From contig NC_020189.1 of the NCBI RefSeq assembly GCF_000315915.1, positions 124,001 to 188,000 of the forward strand: a DNA stretch of 64,000 bases, written 5' to 3'. Positions within the stretch are counted from its first letter, which is position 1; each line of letters starts with the position of its first letter. A program made the translations under genes and the position numbers. The notes beneath the pieces are model-generated. The model was given only the letters and a program-made list of their open reading frames with translations. It did not search any database and was not told where the DNA came from. Shown in pieces: positions 42,171 to 52,567 of the stretch. This DNA is from Henningerozyma blattae CBS 6284 (lineage: Eukaryota; Ascomycota; Saccharomycetes; Saccharomycetales; Saccharomycetaceae).

Positions 42171-43289
42171 ACCAATAATTAACTTCTTGGATCCAACGTC
42201 ACTAATCCAATTACAATACACAAGCACTTATGCCCACTTATTGAGCCCTATCGATCACCGATATCGTTACTATAAATCATAAACAATAGCAAACATATCA
42301 ACATATGTAATTAAAGCCACCTATGAGATAAATTAATGAGCCATTAATGCCAATTTAAGAGCATTACTCTCGTGACTAATAGAACTAATTAATTATTAAT
42401 TTATCTATTGTTAATAACCAATTACAAAAATCAAGCGCCTTTACACCAATAAATTATATATAAAGGGACAAGATTTCTCTTTCTCATTGCGAAACTTCAC
42501 TTTGGGTTCTTTTAGGAAGAAAAAAGAAATCACCAAACAAACAGCAAAACTTCCTTCCTATAGTTTATATTATCTACTCTGTCTAAAGTTTTCATTTTTA
42601 TTTTGTTTGTGTCACCTCGTCTTCAATTTATGCTCATTATTGACAATTCCAGTATATTCACTTACTGCTGTTACTATTGCTCAATTTCTTTTATTTAATC
42701 CAATATAATTTCTTTGCTGACTTTATAGGTCAACACTGTTGCCTTTGTAATACTTGCTTGACAAGAGTAGGATAATTCCTCAGTGTACACTTGGTACAGG
42801 GATCAGGTGTTTTCAGATTGTACACACTGAAACCTGGGTGTCATTCTTACTAATAGGCGTCTGTGGTGGACCAAAAGTGGGTGCAGATTCGGTAGTTACA
42901 GTTGGTGTTTCCACCTACTTAATAGCTGTTTCTCAGTTGTGGTCAGCTGATCTGTCCTCTCTCGATACTTCTCTTGTACCGAGTTTCTGTAAGTACTACG
43001 CGAAAAGCGATGGCGCTTAGAAGGTTTTACAACAGCTGTTTGATGTAGACGTTATTAAGTTATAACGGTTTACAAGGTATCATATCGATTTAGGCACTAG
43101 AATTCAATTGCATACCAGTATGCTAAGTATTAATTTATAAATCATAGTAACCAGTAATTAGTTTCCATTATTGTATATGACTACTTATTGAAGCAATTAC
43201 AATAGTAAACTAATTAAGTAATTGAAAGTAGCTGTTCTATCTTACAAAGTACTAGCTTCTCAACCTATAGCAATAAAATTATATTTCGT

Positions 43290-43455
43290 TTAATAATTAT
43301 TACATAGTTTAAGGAGACAAGCATATTTTCGGAAGTTCGAAGGTTATTTAACTTGGTTAAAGTTGGGTTTGTTTAAGTTTAAAGTCTCATTCCCCAGCCG
43401 TTATTATTTTGTATTTTATTCCTAAGTTAGTTTACAAAAGTGTTGTTAAATTATG
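43290..43455. repeat. Diverged dispersed repeat, copy B
   Basis: Partner of copy A: AGTTCGAAG at 43334 and CTAAGTTAGTTTACAA at 43422 match it collinearly, followed by similar TG-TTGTT sequence. A further AGTTCGAAG and GTTTACAAGTTAG occur near 48150-48205. Confidence 0.5.
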
Positions 43456-43857
43456 TTGTTAATAAAGAAGAAGGATTGTAGAAGTAGAAAGAGCTACGGA
43501 AAAAATAGTGTCTGGAGTAAGAGGAGGCACTCTGGAGAGCTAGTAGCAGAGAGAGTCGGGTCCTTTTTATATACGTTAAATAGAGATGATGCAGCACCTA
43601 TGCGAAGCTCGTAAAATGAAGGAGTCATATGATGTAAGACTATGTTGGAGTATTATTGTAATGGTACGGTATCGACTTATTGCAGTTAAACAGTTGAGTT
43701 AGGTCTAGAGATTATTAAAAATATATATAGGTAAGAAGGTGTGGAATAGGTCTCACTAAGAAACTCCGATTTTGGCCAGTTGAATCCCACAATCGGATAT
43801 CTAAGTACACAGACTATTCCGTTAGAACTTAATAGTAGGATTTGCTCTTTTACAGGC

Positions 43858-44111
43858 CCTTCTTTAACCGAATAACGTATGTAAAACTATAGAAATTGAT
43901 AAAAAAGAACTCTATATAAGTTCCAAGAAACCCAGGTTATATTAAAAAAAACATTATTTAGTATGTAAATTTTTATGCTCAAAATATATCAAATCTTTAT
44001 GGTATCTTTTGTACTTATTATTGTCCTCCTTCAGCTAAATACGTATATAAAACTACAGTAGTATATAAGAACAAGCTCTCTTTATATTCCGAGAAATGCA
44101 GGTTGTATAAA
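43858..44111. repeat. Degenerate tandem duplication, 166-bp period
   Basis: ACGTATRTAAAACTA at 43875 recurs at 44041, and TTCC-AGAAA--CAGGTT at 43921-43938 recurs at 44087-44104, both exactly 166 bp apart. Intervening bases are partly conserved. Confidence 0.6.
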
Positions 44112-44857
44112 AATATCACTTGGTACGTGATATTTCAAGCTTGGCAAGTTATACAGTATTTACATAGAAATATTCCTACCATTTTGGTCACTATTTACTT
44201 TTATAAGAAATATTTTTTTTTATATTTTTTGACCCAAAACGAATTGTTAGTTTCTTAACAAAAATATAAACACTACAAATATATCTGAAAGGTAGAATAT
44301 ACATAATTGTTAGAAATCTGTTAGAGCTGTAGCTTTATACTAATGGCTACTAAAGACTGAATATTGTCATAACTGTGGCTTTGTGCAACAACTAATAACT
44401 GTTAGTTATTTATGGTCTTTAAACAACAGTAGATATATTGTTTTAGGATAAAAGAGATTATAACATGAACACACGTCGCTAATAAAAACCCCAATTAGAT
44501 AATTTATAGTCACCAACTGGAGTAAATCCTATAACTACTTCTAGCAACACAAAAAACATTTTGATATTACTCTCAAGGAGCAGAGACACTACTACGGTAG
44601 AAAAATTACATTTGTTTTATAAAATATTAGATTATATAAAGTCGATAATTATGTAAATCCTAGATAAGTGGTATTAAATTTTGCGTTACAATTGAGAAAG
44701 AAATAAAAACAGAATAATAAGTGTCAAAACAAAGCACTGACAGAAGAAGTAAAAAGGATGAACGAACAAGTTAGTTCCTTGTGATCAATCATAAATGTGA
44801 TCACTGCTTGAATAATTTAAAAGAACAGAATTAGAATATCATAATAAATGAACTAGC

Positions 44858-47830
44858 TTAGATCAACATAAAAGCTGCACCAGCCAAACCCAAGAAAGAT
44901 GGAATGACAAAGTTAGCAGCATTAGTTGCAACTAAGATAGAATGAGTTGAAGGATTTTCAGCTGGAGAAGAACCAGAAACAACTGGAGAAGCTTCGATAT
45001 TCTTAGTTTGAACATTTGTGACGGAGCCAACTAATGTACCAGAAGAAGCAGTAAAAGTCTTACCACCAGTGGTAAAAGTAGTTGGTTGAGAAACAACGGT
45101 AGTGAAGTCATGGGTAGTGGCAACAGTTTGAACAGTAGCTGGAGCAGCTTCACTCTTTGGAGGTTCTTGTTTAGCAGTTTGAGTCTTTGGAGATTCTGGG
45201 TTAGCAGTTTGAGTCTTTGGAGATTCTGGGTTAGCAGTTTCAGTCTTTGGAGATTCTGGGTTAGCAGTTTCTTCACAAGAGTCACATTGGGTAATAGTAA
45301 CAACACCTGGTTCAGAAGCAGTGTAAGTCTTACCACCAGTGGTAAATGTAGTTGGTTCTGGACAGTAGGTAGTGTAAACAGTTTGGTCACGCATAGAAGA
45401 TTCAGTCTTTGGAGATTCTGGGTTAGCAGTTTCAGTCTTTGGAGTTTCTGGTTTAGCAGTTTCTTCACAAGAGTCACATTCGGTAATAGTAACAACACCT
45501 GGTTCAGTAACAGTGTAAGTCTTACTACCAGTAGTAAATGTGGTTGGTTCTGGACAGTAGGTAGTGTAAACAGTTTGATCATGGGTAGTAGTCTTGGTAA
45601 CATTATCGCCTGTAACAGTGGTAGCAGGACCTTCACAAGAGTCACAGTTGGTTATAGTCAAAGTAGTTGGTTCAGTAACAGTGTAAGTCTTACCGCCAGT
45701 AGTAATTGTAGTTGGTTCTGGACAGTAGGTAGTGTAAACAGTTTGATCATGGGTAGTAGTCTTGGTAACATTATCGCCTGTAACGGTGGTAGCAGGACCT
45801 TCACAAGAGTCACAGTTGGTTATAGTCAAAGTAGTTGCTTCAGTAACAGTGTAAGTCTTACCACCAGTGGTGAAAATAGTTGGTTCTGGACAGTAAGTAG
45901 TGTAAACAGTTTGATCATGCGTGGTAGTCTTAGTAACATTCTCTTGAGTAACGGTGGTAGCAGGGCCTTCACAAGAGTCACATTCGGTAATAGTTACAAC
46001 ACCTGGTTCAGTAACAGTGTAAGTCTTACCACCAGTAGTGAAAGTCGTTGGTTCTGGACAGTAAGTGGTATATTCTGTAATAACTGTGTATTCAGTACTA
46101 TCGAAAGTTTTGGTGAAAGGAGTAGAAGTTGAAACATCAGTAATTGAAACAGTATTACAATCACCATCACAGGTAGGTTGAGTGATAATAACAGTGGTAT
46201 CCAAGGTCTGAGTAGAAGTGGCAGTTGTACAATGACCATTGTCATCACAAATAGTTTCAGTAGCAGTAACAGTAGTTTCCTTGGTTTCAGTAGCAGTAGT
46301 TTCTAATGTTTCAGTAGCAGTAGCAGTCGTTTCCAAAGTCTTGGTGGTGGTAGCGGTTGTACAATGACCATTATCGTCACAAATAGTTTCAGTAGCAGTA
46401 ACAGTAGTTTCCAAGGTTTCGGTAGCAGTAGTTTCCAAGGTTTCAGTAGCAGTAGTTTCTAATGTTTCAGTTTCGGTGGCAGTCGTTTCCAAAGTCTTGG
46501 TGGTGGTAGCGGTTGTACAATGACCATTACCGTCACAAATAGTTTCAGTAGCAGTAACAGTAGTTTCCTTGGTTTCAGTAGCAGTTGCTGTAGTTTCATA
46601 AGTCTTGGTAGTAGTAACAGTATTGGTGTCAGTAACAGAAGGCTTGTGGGATGGAGTGACAGAAGGCTTGTGGGATGGAGTGACAGAAGGCTTGTGGGAT
46701 GGGGTGACAGAAGGCTTGTGGGATGGACCAACAGAAGGCTTGTGAGATGGACCAACAGAAGGCTTGTGGGATGGACCAACAGAAGGCTTGTGGGATGGAC
46801 CAACAGAAGGCTTGTGAGATGGACCAACAGAAGGCTTGTGGGATGGACCAACAGAAGGCTTGTGGGATGGACCAACAGAAGGCTTGTGGGATGGACCAAC
46901 GGAAGGCTTGTGGGATGGACCAACAGAAGGTTCCAACGAAGAAGGAGATGGTGTCCAAGAAGGTTCACCTGAAGGCTTATATGAAGGATCCCAAGAAGTT
47001 TCATCCGAAGTTTTAGGAGAGGAGGTATAGGAAGGACTCCATGAACCATCCGAAGATGTGAAGGAAGGATTCCATGAAGGAGTTTCTGATGATGTATAGG
47101 AAGAACTCCAAGTAGGAGCTTCTGAAGTCTGGGAAGTACCTACAGATGGCTTATGAGTTGGACCAACTGAAGGTTTTTTGGAAGGACCAGCAGAAGGTTT
47201 ACGAGAAGGAGTAGGAGTTGGCTTACCAGGTGTAGGTGCTGATTGAGAAGGTTTACGAGAAGGAGTAGGAGTTGGCTTACCAGGTGTAGGTGCTGATTGA
47301 GAAGGTTTACGAGAAGGAGTAGGAGTTGGCTTACCAGGTGTAGGTGCTGATTGAGAAGGTTTACGAGAAGGAGTAGGGGTGGGCTTAGCAGAAGACTTAT
47401 GGAAAGGGGTAGCAGAAGCACTACTATCCGAAGCAGATGGCTCATTGGAAACAACAGATGCAGGTACACCAGAAGCAGCAGGAGCCGAAACAGCAGGGGA
47501 AGCAGGAGTGGATACAGCAGCAGATGGAGAAGAAGGTCCGTTCGAAGATGCAGGAGGTATACCAGAAGAAGCAGGAGCCGAAACAGCAGGGGAAGCAGGA
47601 GTGGATACAGCAGCAGATGCAGAAGAAGGTCCGTTCGAAGATGCAGGAGGTACAGCAGCAGATGATTCATCTGAAGATTTAGAAGACTCATCCGAAGGCT
47701 TCCAAACAGCAGGTGGAGCAACAGAGCTCAACTGAGAAGAAGCTGTAACGGAAGAAGTCGAGTTGGTAACGACTTCAGCGAATGCAGTAGATGCAGCTGC
47801 TGCCAAAAATACAGTGGAAGAGACCTTCAT
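44858..47830 (-). CDS. Large Sed1-like GPI-anchored cell wall protein
   Basis: The 990-residue product has a signal peptide (residues 1-18, cut after STAFA) and a C-terminal GPI signal ending AANFVIPSFLGLAGAAFMLI, closely resembling that of S. cerevisiae Sed1. Between them it is built of repeats. A Ser/Ala/Pro stalk comes first. Then four TPTPSRKPSQSAPTPGK units at ~150-210 and twelve 8-residue (V[GT]PSHKPS) units at ~300-398. Three Thr-rich units with TETICDxNGHCTT at ~400-545 follow, then five Cys-containing units at ~580-860 of the type TTYCPEPTTFTTGGKTYTVT ... CDSCE. The last unit type is the Sed1/Spi1 signature. SPKT(E/Q)TANPE spacers occur near the end. It is probably a covalently linked mannoprotein involved in wall integrity or adhesion. 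It has no syntenic counterpart here. Repeat number probably varies between strains. Confidence 0.9.
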   Translation of the reverse strand: MKVSSTVFLAAAASTAFAEVVTNSTSSVTASSQLSSVAPPAVWKPSDESSKSSDESSAAVPPASSNGPSSASAAVSTPASPAVSAPASSGIPPASSNGPSSPSAAVSTPASPAVSAPAASGVPASVVSNEPSASDSSASATPFHKSSAKPTPTPSRKPSQSAPTPGKPTPTPSRKPSQSAPTPGKPTPTPSRKPSQSAPTPGKPTPTPSRKPSAGPSKKPSVGPTHKPSVGTSQTSEAPTWSSSYTSSETPSWNPSFTSSDGSWSPSYTSSPKTSDETSWDPSYKPSGEPSWTPSPSSLEPSVGPSHKPSVGPSHKPSVGPSHKPSVGPSHKPSVGPSHKPSVGPSHKPSVGPSHKPSVGPSHKPSVGPSHKPSVTPSHKPSVTPSHKPSVTPSHKPSVTDTNTVTTTKTYETTATATETKETTVTATETICDGNGHCTTATTTKTLETTATETETLETTATETLETTATETLETTVTATETICDDNGHCTTATTTKTLETTATATETLETTATETKETTVTATETICDDNGHCTTATSTQTLDTTVIITQPTCDGDCNTVSITDVSTSTPFTKTFDSTEYTVITEYTTYCPEPTTFTTGGKTYTVTEPGVVTITECDSCEGPATTVTQENVTKTTTHDQTVYTTYCPEPTIFTTGGKTYTVTEATTLTITNCDSCEGPATTVTGDNVTKTTTHDQTVYTTYCPEPTTITTGGKTYTVTEPTTLTITNCDSCEGPATTVTGDNVTKTTTHDQTVYTTYCPEPTTFTTGSKTYTVTEPGVVTITECDSCEETAKPETPKTETANPESPKTESSMRDQTVYTTYCPEPTTFTTGGKTYTASEPGVVTITQCDSCEETANPESPKTETANPESPKTQTANPESPKTQTAKQEPPKSEAAPATVQTVATTHDFTTVVSQPTTFTTGGKTFTASSGTLVGSVTNVQTKNIEASPVVSGSSPAENPSTHSILVATNAANFVIPSFLGLAGAAFMLI
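46641..46928. repeat. 24-bp coding minisatellite, 12 copies
   Basis: Twelve 24-bp units encode PSHKPSV(G/T): nine with G and three with T. They are almost identical in DNA (only GGG/GAG and one A/G change within the nine), which implies recent expansion or homogenisation. Further imperfect 54-bp repeats follow at about 47190-47370. Confidence 0.95.
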
Positions 47831-49408
47831 TTCTAATTAAGTTTTATTAAGCGAGAGTAAAAGAAAAATAAATGTTTTTCTTGTTGGATAGTTATTTGTA
47901 ATTTAAGATTGAATGGAAAGAAGTGGAAATTATTGATTAATGAAATTAGTTAGCCATTTATATACTTAGATTTTTTTGACTTCATTTCTAATTTTAGTTG
48001 AGATTCAATTTTACAAACTCCTATCTGTTAACTGTTAGGTCGAGTACTAGACTAATTCATAAAAACACAAGTTTCTTACAGGCTCTAATGACTTTTGTGA
48101 CAGGTGTGCAAGATCTATTACACACATTCTAACATGCTTTTGGCAAGAAAGTTCGAAGAGTGCACATTTGGATATTCTAGGAAAACAAGCCGATAGGTTT
48201 ACAAGTTAGAAGTTACTGAATCAAGTGTATAAGAATGTTTCAGTAAGGGAATTTTTAAGATGGCGGTAAAGACTTATCCAGTGTGAGGCTCACCAGGTAC
48301 ACATAATAGGAAACATTACCTACGGACAATAAGGTCGCGTCTGTAATTGGAATTTGGCTGTAGCTCTTTAACAACGTGCAAAAAAGACTCAATCATATTA
48401 ATAGTAAAACAAATTATTTTTGGCACTTCTACAGACTCAGTTATCACTGATTCTTTTCAGTAATACTTAATCTCCTAATGGCTCAATTTTTACTAGTTGA
48501 CTGTCACAGCTCTGCTAGCGTATACCTATATTGCATTTGATACTTTCATTGATAGAACTTTATCTGGTATCAATGGTATCGAAAGAATGTGACAATATCT
48601 GTATCGGGACACTCCGTGGAAGGCCCCAGTAGAAAAAGGATGGGGTCTTGGAACCTGAAACTTTCTATCACTGGAGCAACCGCTTTTAACATTTCAAACT
48701 TAGTGTGTCCTGAATTCAATGACGACACTCTGGCTACTTTAACCTAAAGCGTCTGAAGAAAAGGATGGTGTGAATTCCAGCATTCACACTAAACATGAAT
48801 TCTAGATCCCCATAAACCTGCAGATTTACCAATATGGAAGTACACAATAATAGTGGCCATCTTTGCTACTCTGTCAATACTGGTATCAGGCATACTATAG
48901 ATGGTTCTACAGTTAGTCAAAATATCTGTGTTAAACAAAGGTTTCCCGTTATTGTAATGAAGAATTTGATGTTGAGATCTCAAACAATCCATCTGATATT
49001 TCACGGACTATTTTCCGTACCGAGTGATTCACTGGGATTTCTCGGCATACGTCTTTTGGACAAGTATGTTATTAATAGAAAAAGAAAAAAGGTTTGATTC
49101 AGATACACACACAAGAAAAGTATTACGTTTCTTCATAAAAAGTTGTTGTTTAATTGGGAAACAGGACACCTCATAGTTAGACTACTTTGAATTCTATCGT
49201 TTATTGTCTAGCTTTCCTATTATTGTTACTGTCATAGGGGAAGTCTATACTGTATCTACTAATAATATAATAGGGTTTCCTTTACTCTTAATAATTGTAG
49301 TCTTAAAAACTTTTTTTTCTTTTTATTAGAAAAAATAAAGAATAATAAAAAAACTCAAAACAAAAAAAATATTATAAACAATCAATTCAATTGTTACGAT
49401 ATCACAAA
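47831..49408. other. Region between the wall-protein promoter and BET2
   Basis: This 1.6-kb region is the promoter of the wall-protein gene and of BET2. TATATA lies near 47960. Part of it (48560-49060) is GC-richer and carries overlapping open frames on both strands (48789-49004 minus, 48834-49097 plus) without recognisable content. It may contain a decayed gene. AGTTCGAAG at 48149 and GTTTACAAGTTAG at 48194 recall the dispersed repeats of the previous gap. Confidence 0.5.
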
Positions 49409-50362
49409 ATGTCCATTATCCATAAAGAATTACATGTTAAATATATTCAACAGTTGAATACTCAGCCAGACCACTTGGAGCATTGGCTAACAGAACATTT
49501 ACGACTAAATGGGATTTATTGGGGTATTACAGCTCTGACATTACTAGATAGAATTGACGCACTTCCCAGGGACGAAATTATAAAGTTTGTATTGTCGTGC
49601 TTTGATGAAAATTCTGGTACTTTTGCACCATACCCGGGACACGATGGTCATATGTTAGCCACTCTCAGTGGTGTACAAATACTAGCTATCTATGATAGTA
49701 TAGACTCTTTGACAAATGAACAGATTGAGAGCATAGTTAAGTTTGTTGTCACCAACCAATTGGAGGACGGGTCTTTCCAAGGTGATCAATTTGGTGAAGT
49801 TGATACAAGATTTATCTATAATGGTTTAGCCACTTTGAAATTGTTAGGCCGTCTCACTGATAATATCGTAGATTCAGCAGTAGATTATATTAAACGTTGT
49901 AGAAATTTTGATGGGGGTTATGGATTATGCATTGGTGCAGAATCTCATTCAGCTCAAGTTTTCACTTGTTTAGGCGCCTTAGCATTAACCGGTAAACTTG
50001 ATACTATATTGACCAAAGACGAGCAAGAACAAACTGCTTGGTGGTTATGTGAAAGACAAGTCAATGAAGGTGGATTTAATGGTAGACCTTCCAAGTTACC
50101 TGATGCTTGTTATTCATGGTGGGTAGGTGCTTCTCTAGCTATACTTGGCAAAATCGATTGGATTAATGGTGATGATTTAGAAAAATTTCTATTAAAGTGT
50201 CAAGATGAGGAAAGAGGTGGGTTTAGCGATAGACCTGGGAATGAAACTGATGTTTTCCATACAATTTTCTCATTAGCTGGATTAAGTTTAGTAGGAAAAC
50301 AAGATTTGATGCCAATTGACCCTAAGTATTGTTTACCACCTTCTGTCACATGTAAATTATGA
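49409..50362 (+). CDS. BET2: Bet2, beta subunit of Rab geranylgeranyltransferase (type II)
   Basis: Bet2 with Bet4 transfers geranylgeranyl groups to the C-terminal cysteines of Rab GTPases such as Ypt1 and Sec4 presented by Mrs6. From ATG 49409 it has 317 residues, near the 325 of S. cerevisiae. The alpha-alpha barrel repeats are visible as LEDGSFQGD, FDGGYGLC, NEGGFNGR and ERGGFSDRP. The zinc ligands are Asp and Cys in KLPDACYSWW and His in DVFHTIF. HLRLNGIYWG-like residues near the N-terminus (TEHLRLNGIYWGITAL) match closely. BET2, DPB2, NBP1-like and VPS4 reproduce YPR176C-YPR173C. An upstream TTG in frame is not a credible start. Confidence 0.97.
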   Translation: MSIIHKELHVKYIQQLNTQPDHLEHWLTEHLRLNGIYWGITALTLLDRIDALPRDEIIKFVLSCFDENSGTFAPYPGHDGHMLATLSGVQILAIYDSIDSLTNEQIESIVKFVVTNQLEDGSFQGDQFGEVDTRFIYNGLATLKLLGRLTDNIVDSAVDYIKRCRNFDGGYGLCIGAESHSAQVFTCLGALALTGKLDTILTKDEQEQTAWWLCERQVNEGGFNGRPSKLPDACYSWWVGASLAILGKIDWINGDDLEKFLLKCQDEERGGFSDRPGNETDVFHTIFSLAGLSLVGKQDLMPIDPKYCLPPSVTCKL

Positions 50363-50491
50363 TTTTTTTTCACTTGTCCCTTCCACTCTTTTTTCTTGCA
50401 TTTTCAAACTAATATTAATATATTATCGTATATTTTACTCATTATATACAACATCTATAAACTGCATGCTATTATTGTATACTTAAACATT

Positions 50492-52567
50492 TTAAAAATT
50501 GATTTCTTGTTCTATACTACGACGTAATGAAGGGCTGTATTCAATATACCTGGCTCGTCTGTTATTGATAAAAGTGCCACTATTAATTACTTTACAACCG
50601 TTATATGTGACATCAAACTTATCACAAGATGAGTCACTTAATATTAATAATGATGGAATTGGATACATATTTAAACAAAAATCCAAATCCCATACAATAG
50701 GTCTAATATTCATTAAGAATGGTGAAAGATGGCCTTGATCAAGTAGCGTTTTCACTATCTTACGTGATTCTTTTAAATGTGAAGGTAATTTATCTATCGG
50801 AATATCATCATCACTTTTATCAATACTCAATTCCTGTTCCTTTATTTGTTTCTCCACTACAATAGGAAATTCAATATTGTGTCTTTTGAATCTATCCCTA
50901 AGATCATCCCTCATTATGATGATTTCTTGTGATAAATATGCTAATCGCATGGGATTAGTCCCCCAATATGTTTTTTTACAAATCCTATTAATCTTTGATT
51001 GGTATTCCTCTGGTATATTCCTTTGTGGTAAAGTAGTAGATGATCCCAATGAAACACTAGAACCCCAAGGATCATTGACACCTGGAATAAATATAAAGGT
51101 TGTAGTTGCAATTAAATTTTCAAATTGAGTTAATAATGTGGCTAAAGTATCAAAATTATTTTTATATTGTTCACTAGAACTTATTCTATGATTATTCATA
51201 GTAGCAAAAATCGGTTTTTGAGAGAATGAACCTAATAAGATTAACACAATTGGTGGATCTTCATTTAATTTTTCAAAAATTTTTTTCAACGCATCAAAAG
51301 TCTTTAATTCATCAAGAAACAAATCTCCACCAAGTATAACAAAAATATTATCGGTCAATTCTCTTTCTAAATAATGTAACCGGATTTTCAATTCATTATC
51401 TAATCTACTGATATAATTTACATTTGATTGTCCATGAACCCCTAATAAATCTAAATTACCAATGGCTTCCAATGTATTTAATCTTTTTTCTCCCGGAGGT
51501 TGTGTCATTGAAGTAACATGGAATGTATCACCTGCACTAAAATAAATCCCCTCAGCTATTACAATACACCCAGGGACATAATAAGTCCCATCAGTAGGAA
51601 TTGTTTGAGATATATTTATTTCTATACTACCAGATGCATCTTCCATACACCATCTACCCCTTGGTGATTTATAAATCATACCCATGATTAAGAAATTCCT
51701 TCCATCTTGACCAATTAAATTCTTAATTGGAGTTATACTGACATTATTATCTATTGCATTTGTACTCTGTTGATTTAATTCATTATTCATTGCCACTATT
51801 GAACTTAAAGGATTAAAAGTATCTACATTTTGGAAATCTTCATTTCTCAACACTCTATCTTTTGTTAGGTTATATCTTGTCTTGAATAGATTTAATTTAT
51901 CTTCAATATTGGGTAGGATTTTCTTTTTTTGTGATTGTGAATATCTAAATTGAGATTTTATTGGGTCATAAGTGAACTTTTGTTGATCCCAAGCACCAAT
52001 TAGCTTAAAATAATCTTGCCAATCTAACTCAGTGGCTTGATCTTCCAACGATTGTATAGGCTCTCTAGATTCTTGGGATTCTTGAGGCTCTTGAGTAATG
52101 TTTATTGTATCTTGTGAATCCATATCTATTGGGAGTGAAGGTAAAGATGTATTTTGTAAGGGCATTTCATTGTCATCTTGATCTATATCCATATCATTGC
52201 CTCTTGGACCTAAATCTAACATGTTTAGCACATTTTTTTGTCTAGAATTTTTTTGAACATCTAATCTATTCAATTCTACTTTTTCTCTTTCTTTCATTTC
52301 TGTTATGACACCTTTAACACCAACATCGTCTACAAATAACCCCCTTTCTTGTTCTTTCCAAACTTGAGCAAATATTTCCAAGAATTCGAACATTTTGGGA
52401 TTTCGTTTCCAATCCATTCCGAAATAGATACCAATATTTTTGCTTAACTCATTAAGACCATTGGATTTAATATTTAAACCATGCTTTTTTGATAGAATTC
52501 TATAAGCTAGTGGCCTAACCAAATTTGGTGGTACTTTTGCTGGCAAAACGGTACTTGAATTAAACAT
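50492..52567 (-). CDS. DPB2: Dpb2, second subunit of DNA polymerase epsilon
   Basis: Dpb2 is the essential B-subunit of polymerase epsilon. It binds the Pol2 C-terminus and GINS (Psf1) and so anchors the polymerase to the CMG helicase. The length of 691 residues equals the 689 of S. cerevisiae. The N-terminal helical domain comprises residues 1-100. An acidic Gln/Ser-rich linker follows at 115-185. An OB-fold (FLIMGMIYKSPRGRWCMEDA) lies at ~290-350, and the inactivated calcineurin-like phosphoesterase domain at 400-690 with FVILGGDLFLDELKTFDAL and FIFIPGVNDPWGSS. The 3' end is convergent with BET2, 129 bp apart. The promoter has MluI-type boxes, consistent with S-phase expression. Confidence 0.96.
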   Translation of the reverse strand: MFNSSTVLPAKVPPNLVRPLAYRILSKKHGLNIKSNGLNELSKNIGIYFGMDWKRNPKMFEFLEIFAQVWKEQERGLFVDDVGVKGVITEMKEREKVELNRLDVQKNSRQKNVLNMLDLGPRGNDMDIDQDDNEMPLQNTSLPSLPIDMDSQDTINITQEPQESQESREPIQSLEDQATELDWQDYFKLIGAWDQQKFTYDPIKSQFRYSQSQKKKILPNIEDKLNLFKTRYNLTKDRVLRNEDFQNVDTFNPLSSIVAMNNELNQQSTNAIDNNVSITPIKNLIGQDGRNFLIMGMIYKSPRGRWCMEDASGSIEINISQTIPTDGTYYVPGCIVIAEGIYFSAGDTFHVTSMTQPPGEKRLNTLEAIGNLDLLGVHGQSNVNYISRLDNELKIRLHYLERELTDNIFVILGGDLFLDELKTFDALKKIFEKLNEDPPIVLILLGSFSQKPIFATMNNHRISSSEQYKNNFDTLATLLTQFENLIATTTFIFIPGVNDPWGSSVSLGSSTTLPQRNIPEEYQSKINRICKKTYWGTNPMRLAYLSQEIIIMRDDLRDRFKRHNIEFPIVVEKQIKEQELSIDKSDDDIPIDKLPSHLKESRKIVKTLLDQGHLSPFLMNIRPIVWDLDFCLNMYPIPSLLILSDSSCDKFDVTYNGCKVINSGTFINNRRARYIEYSPSLRRSIEQEINF

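Larger units (their letters stand above)
41488..44857. other. Gene-poor region beside the tRNA with degenerate repeats
   Basis: These 3.4 kb contain no intact gene that I can recognise. They do contain two diverged copies of a ~150-bp sequence (from ~42012 and ~43290), a second duplication with a 166-bp period (43858-44111), and a TATATAAAGGGAC promoter-like element near 42458. A Thr/Pro-rich minus-strand remnant lies at ~42790-42890. The context (next to a tRNA gene, scattered motifs such as GTTTACAA and AGTTCGAAG) suggests decayed retroelement LTRs, but no complete LTR with paired ends was found. Confidence 0.5.

Noticed and set aside
42180..42480. A complete Ty-type solo LTR
   Set aside because: No paired TGTTG...CAACA ends with a target duplication could be found; only diverged internal similarity is present.
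45031..47735. Long open frames antisense to the Sed1-like gene (up to 348 codons)
   Set aside because: They arise because short repeated codons avoid stops on the opposite strand. The sense frame has a signal peptide, cysteine repeats and a GPI tail.
48789..49097. Overlapping frames of 71 and 87 codons before BET2
   Set aside because: They overlap on opposite strands, match nothing known and lie in a promoter region.
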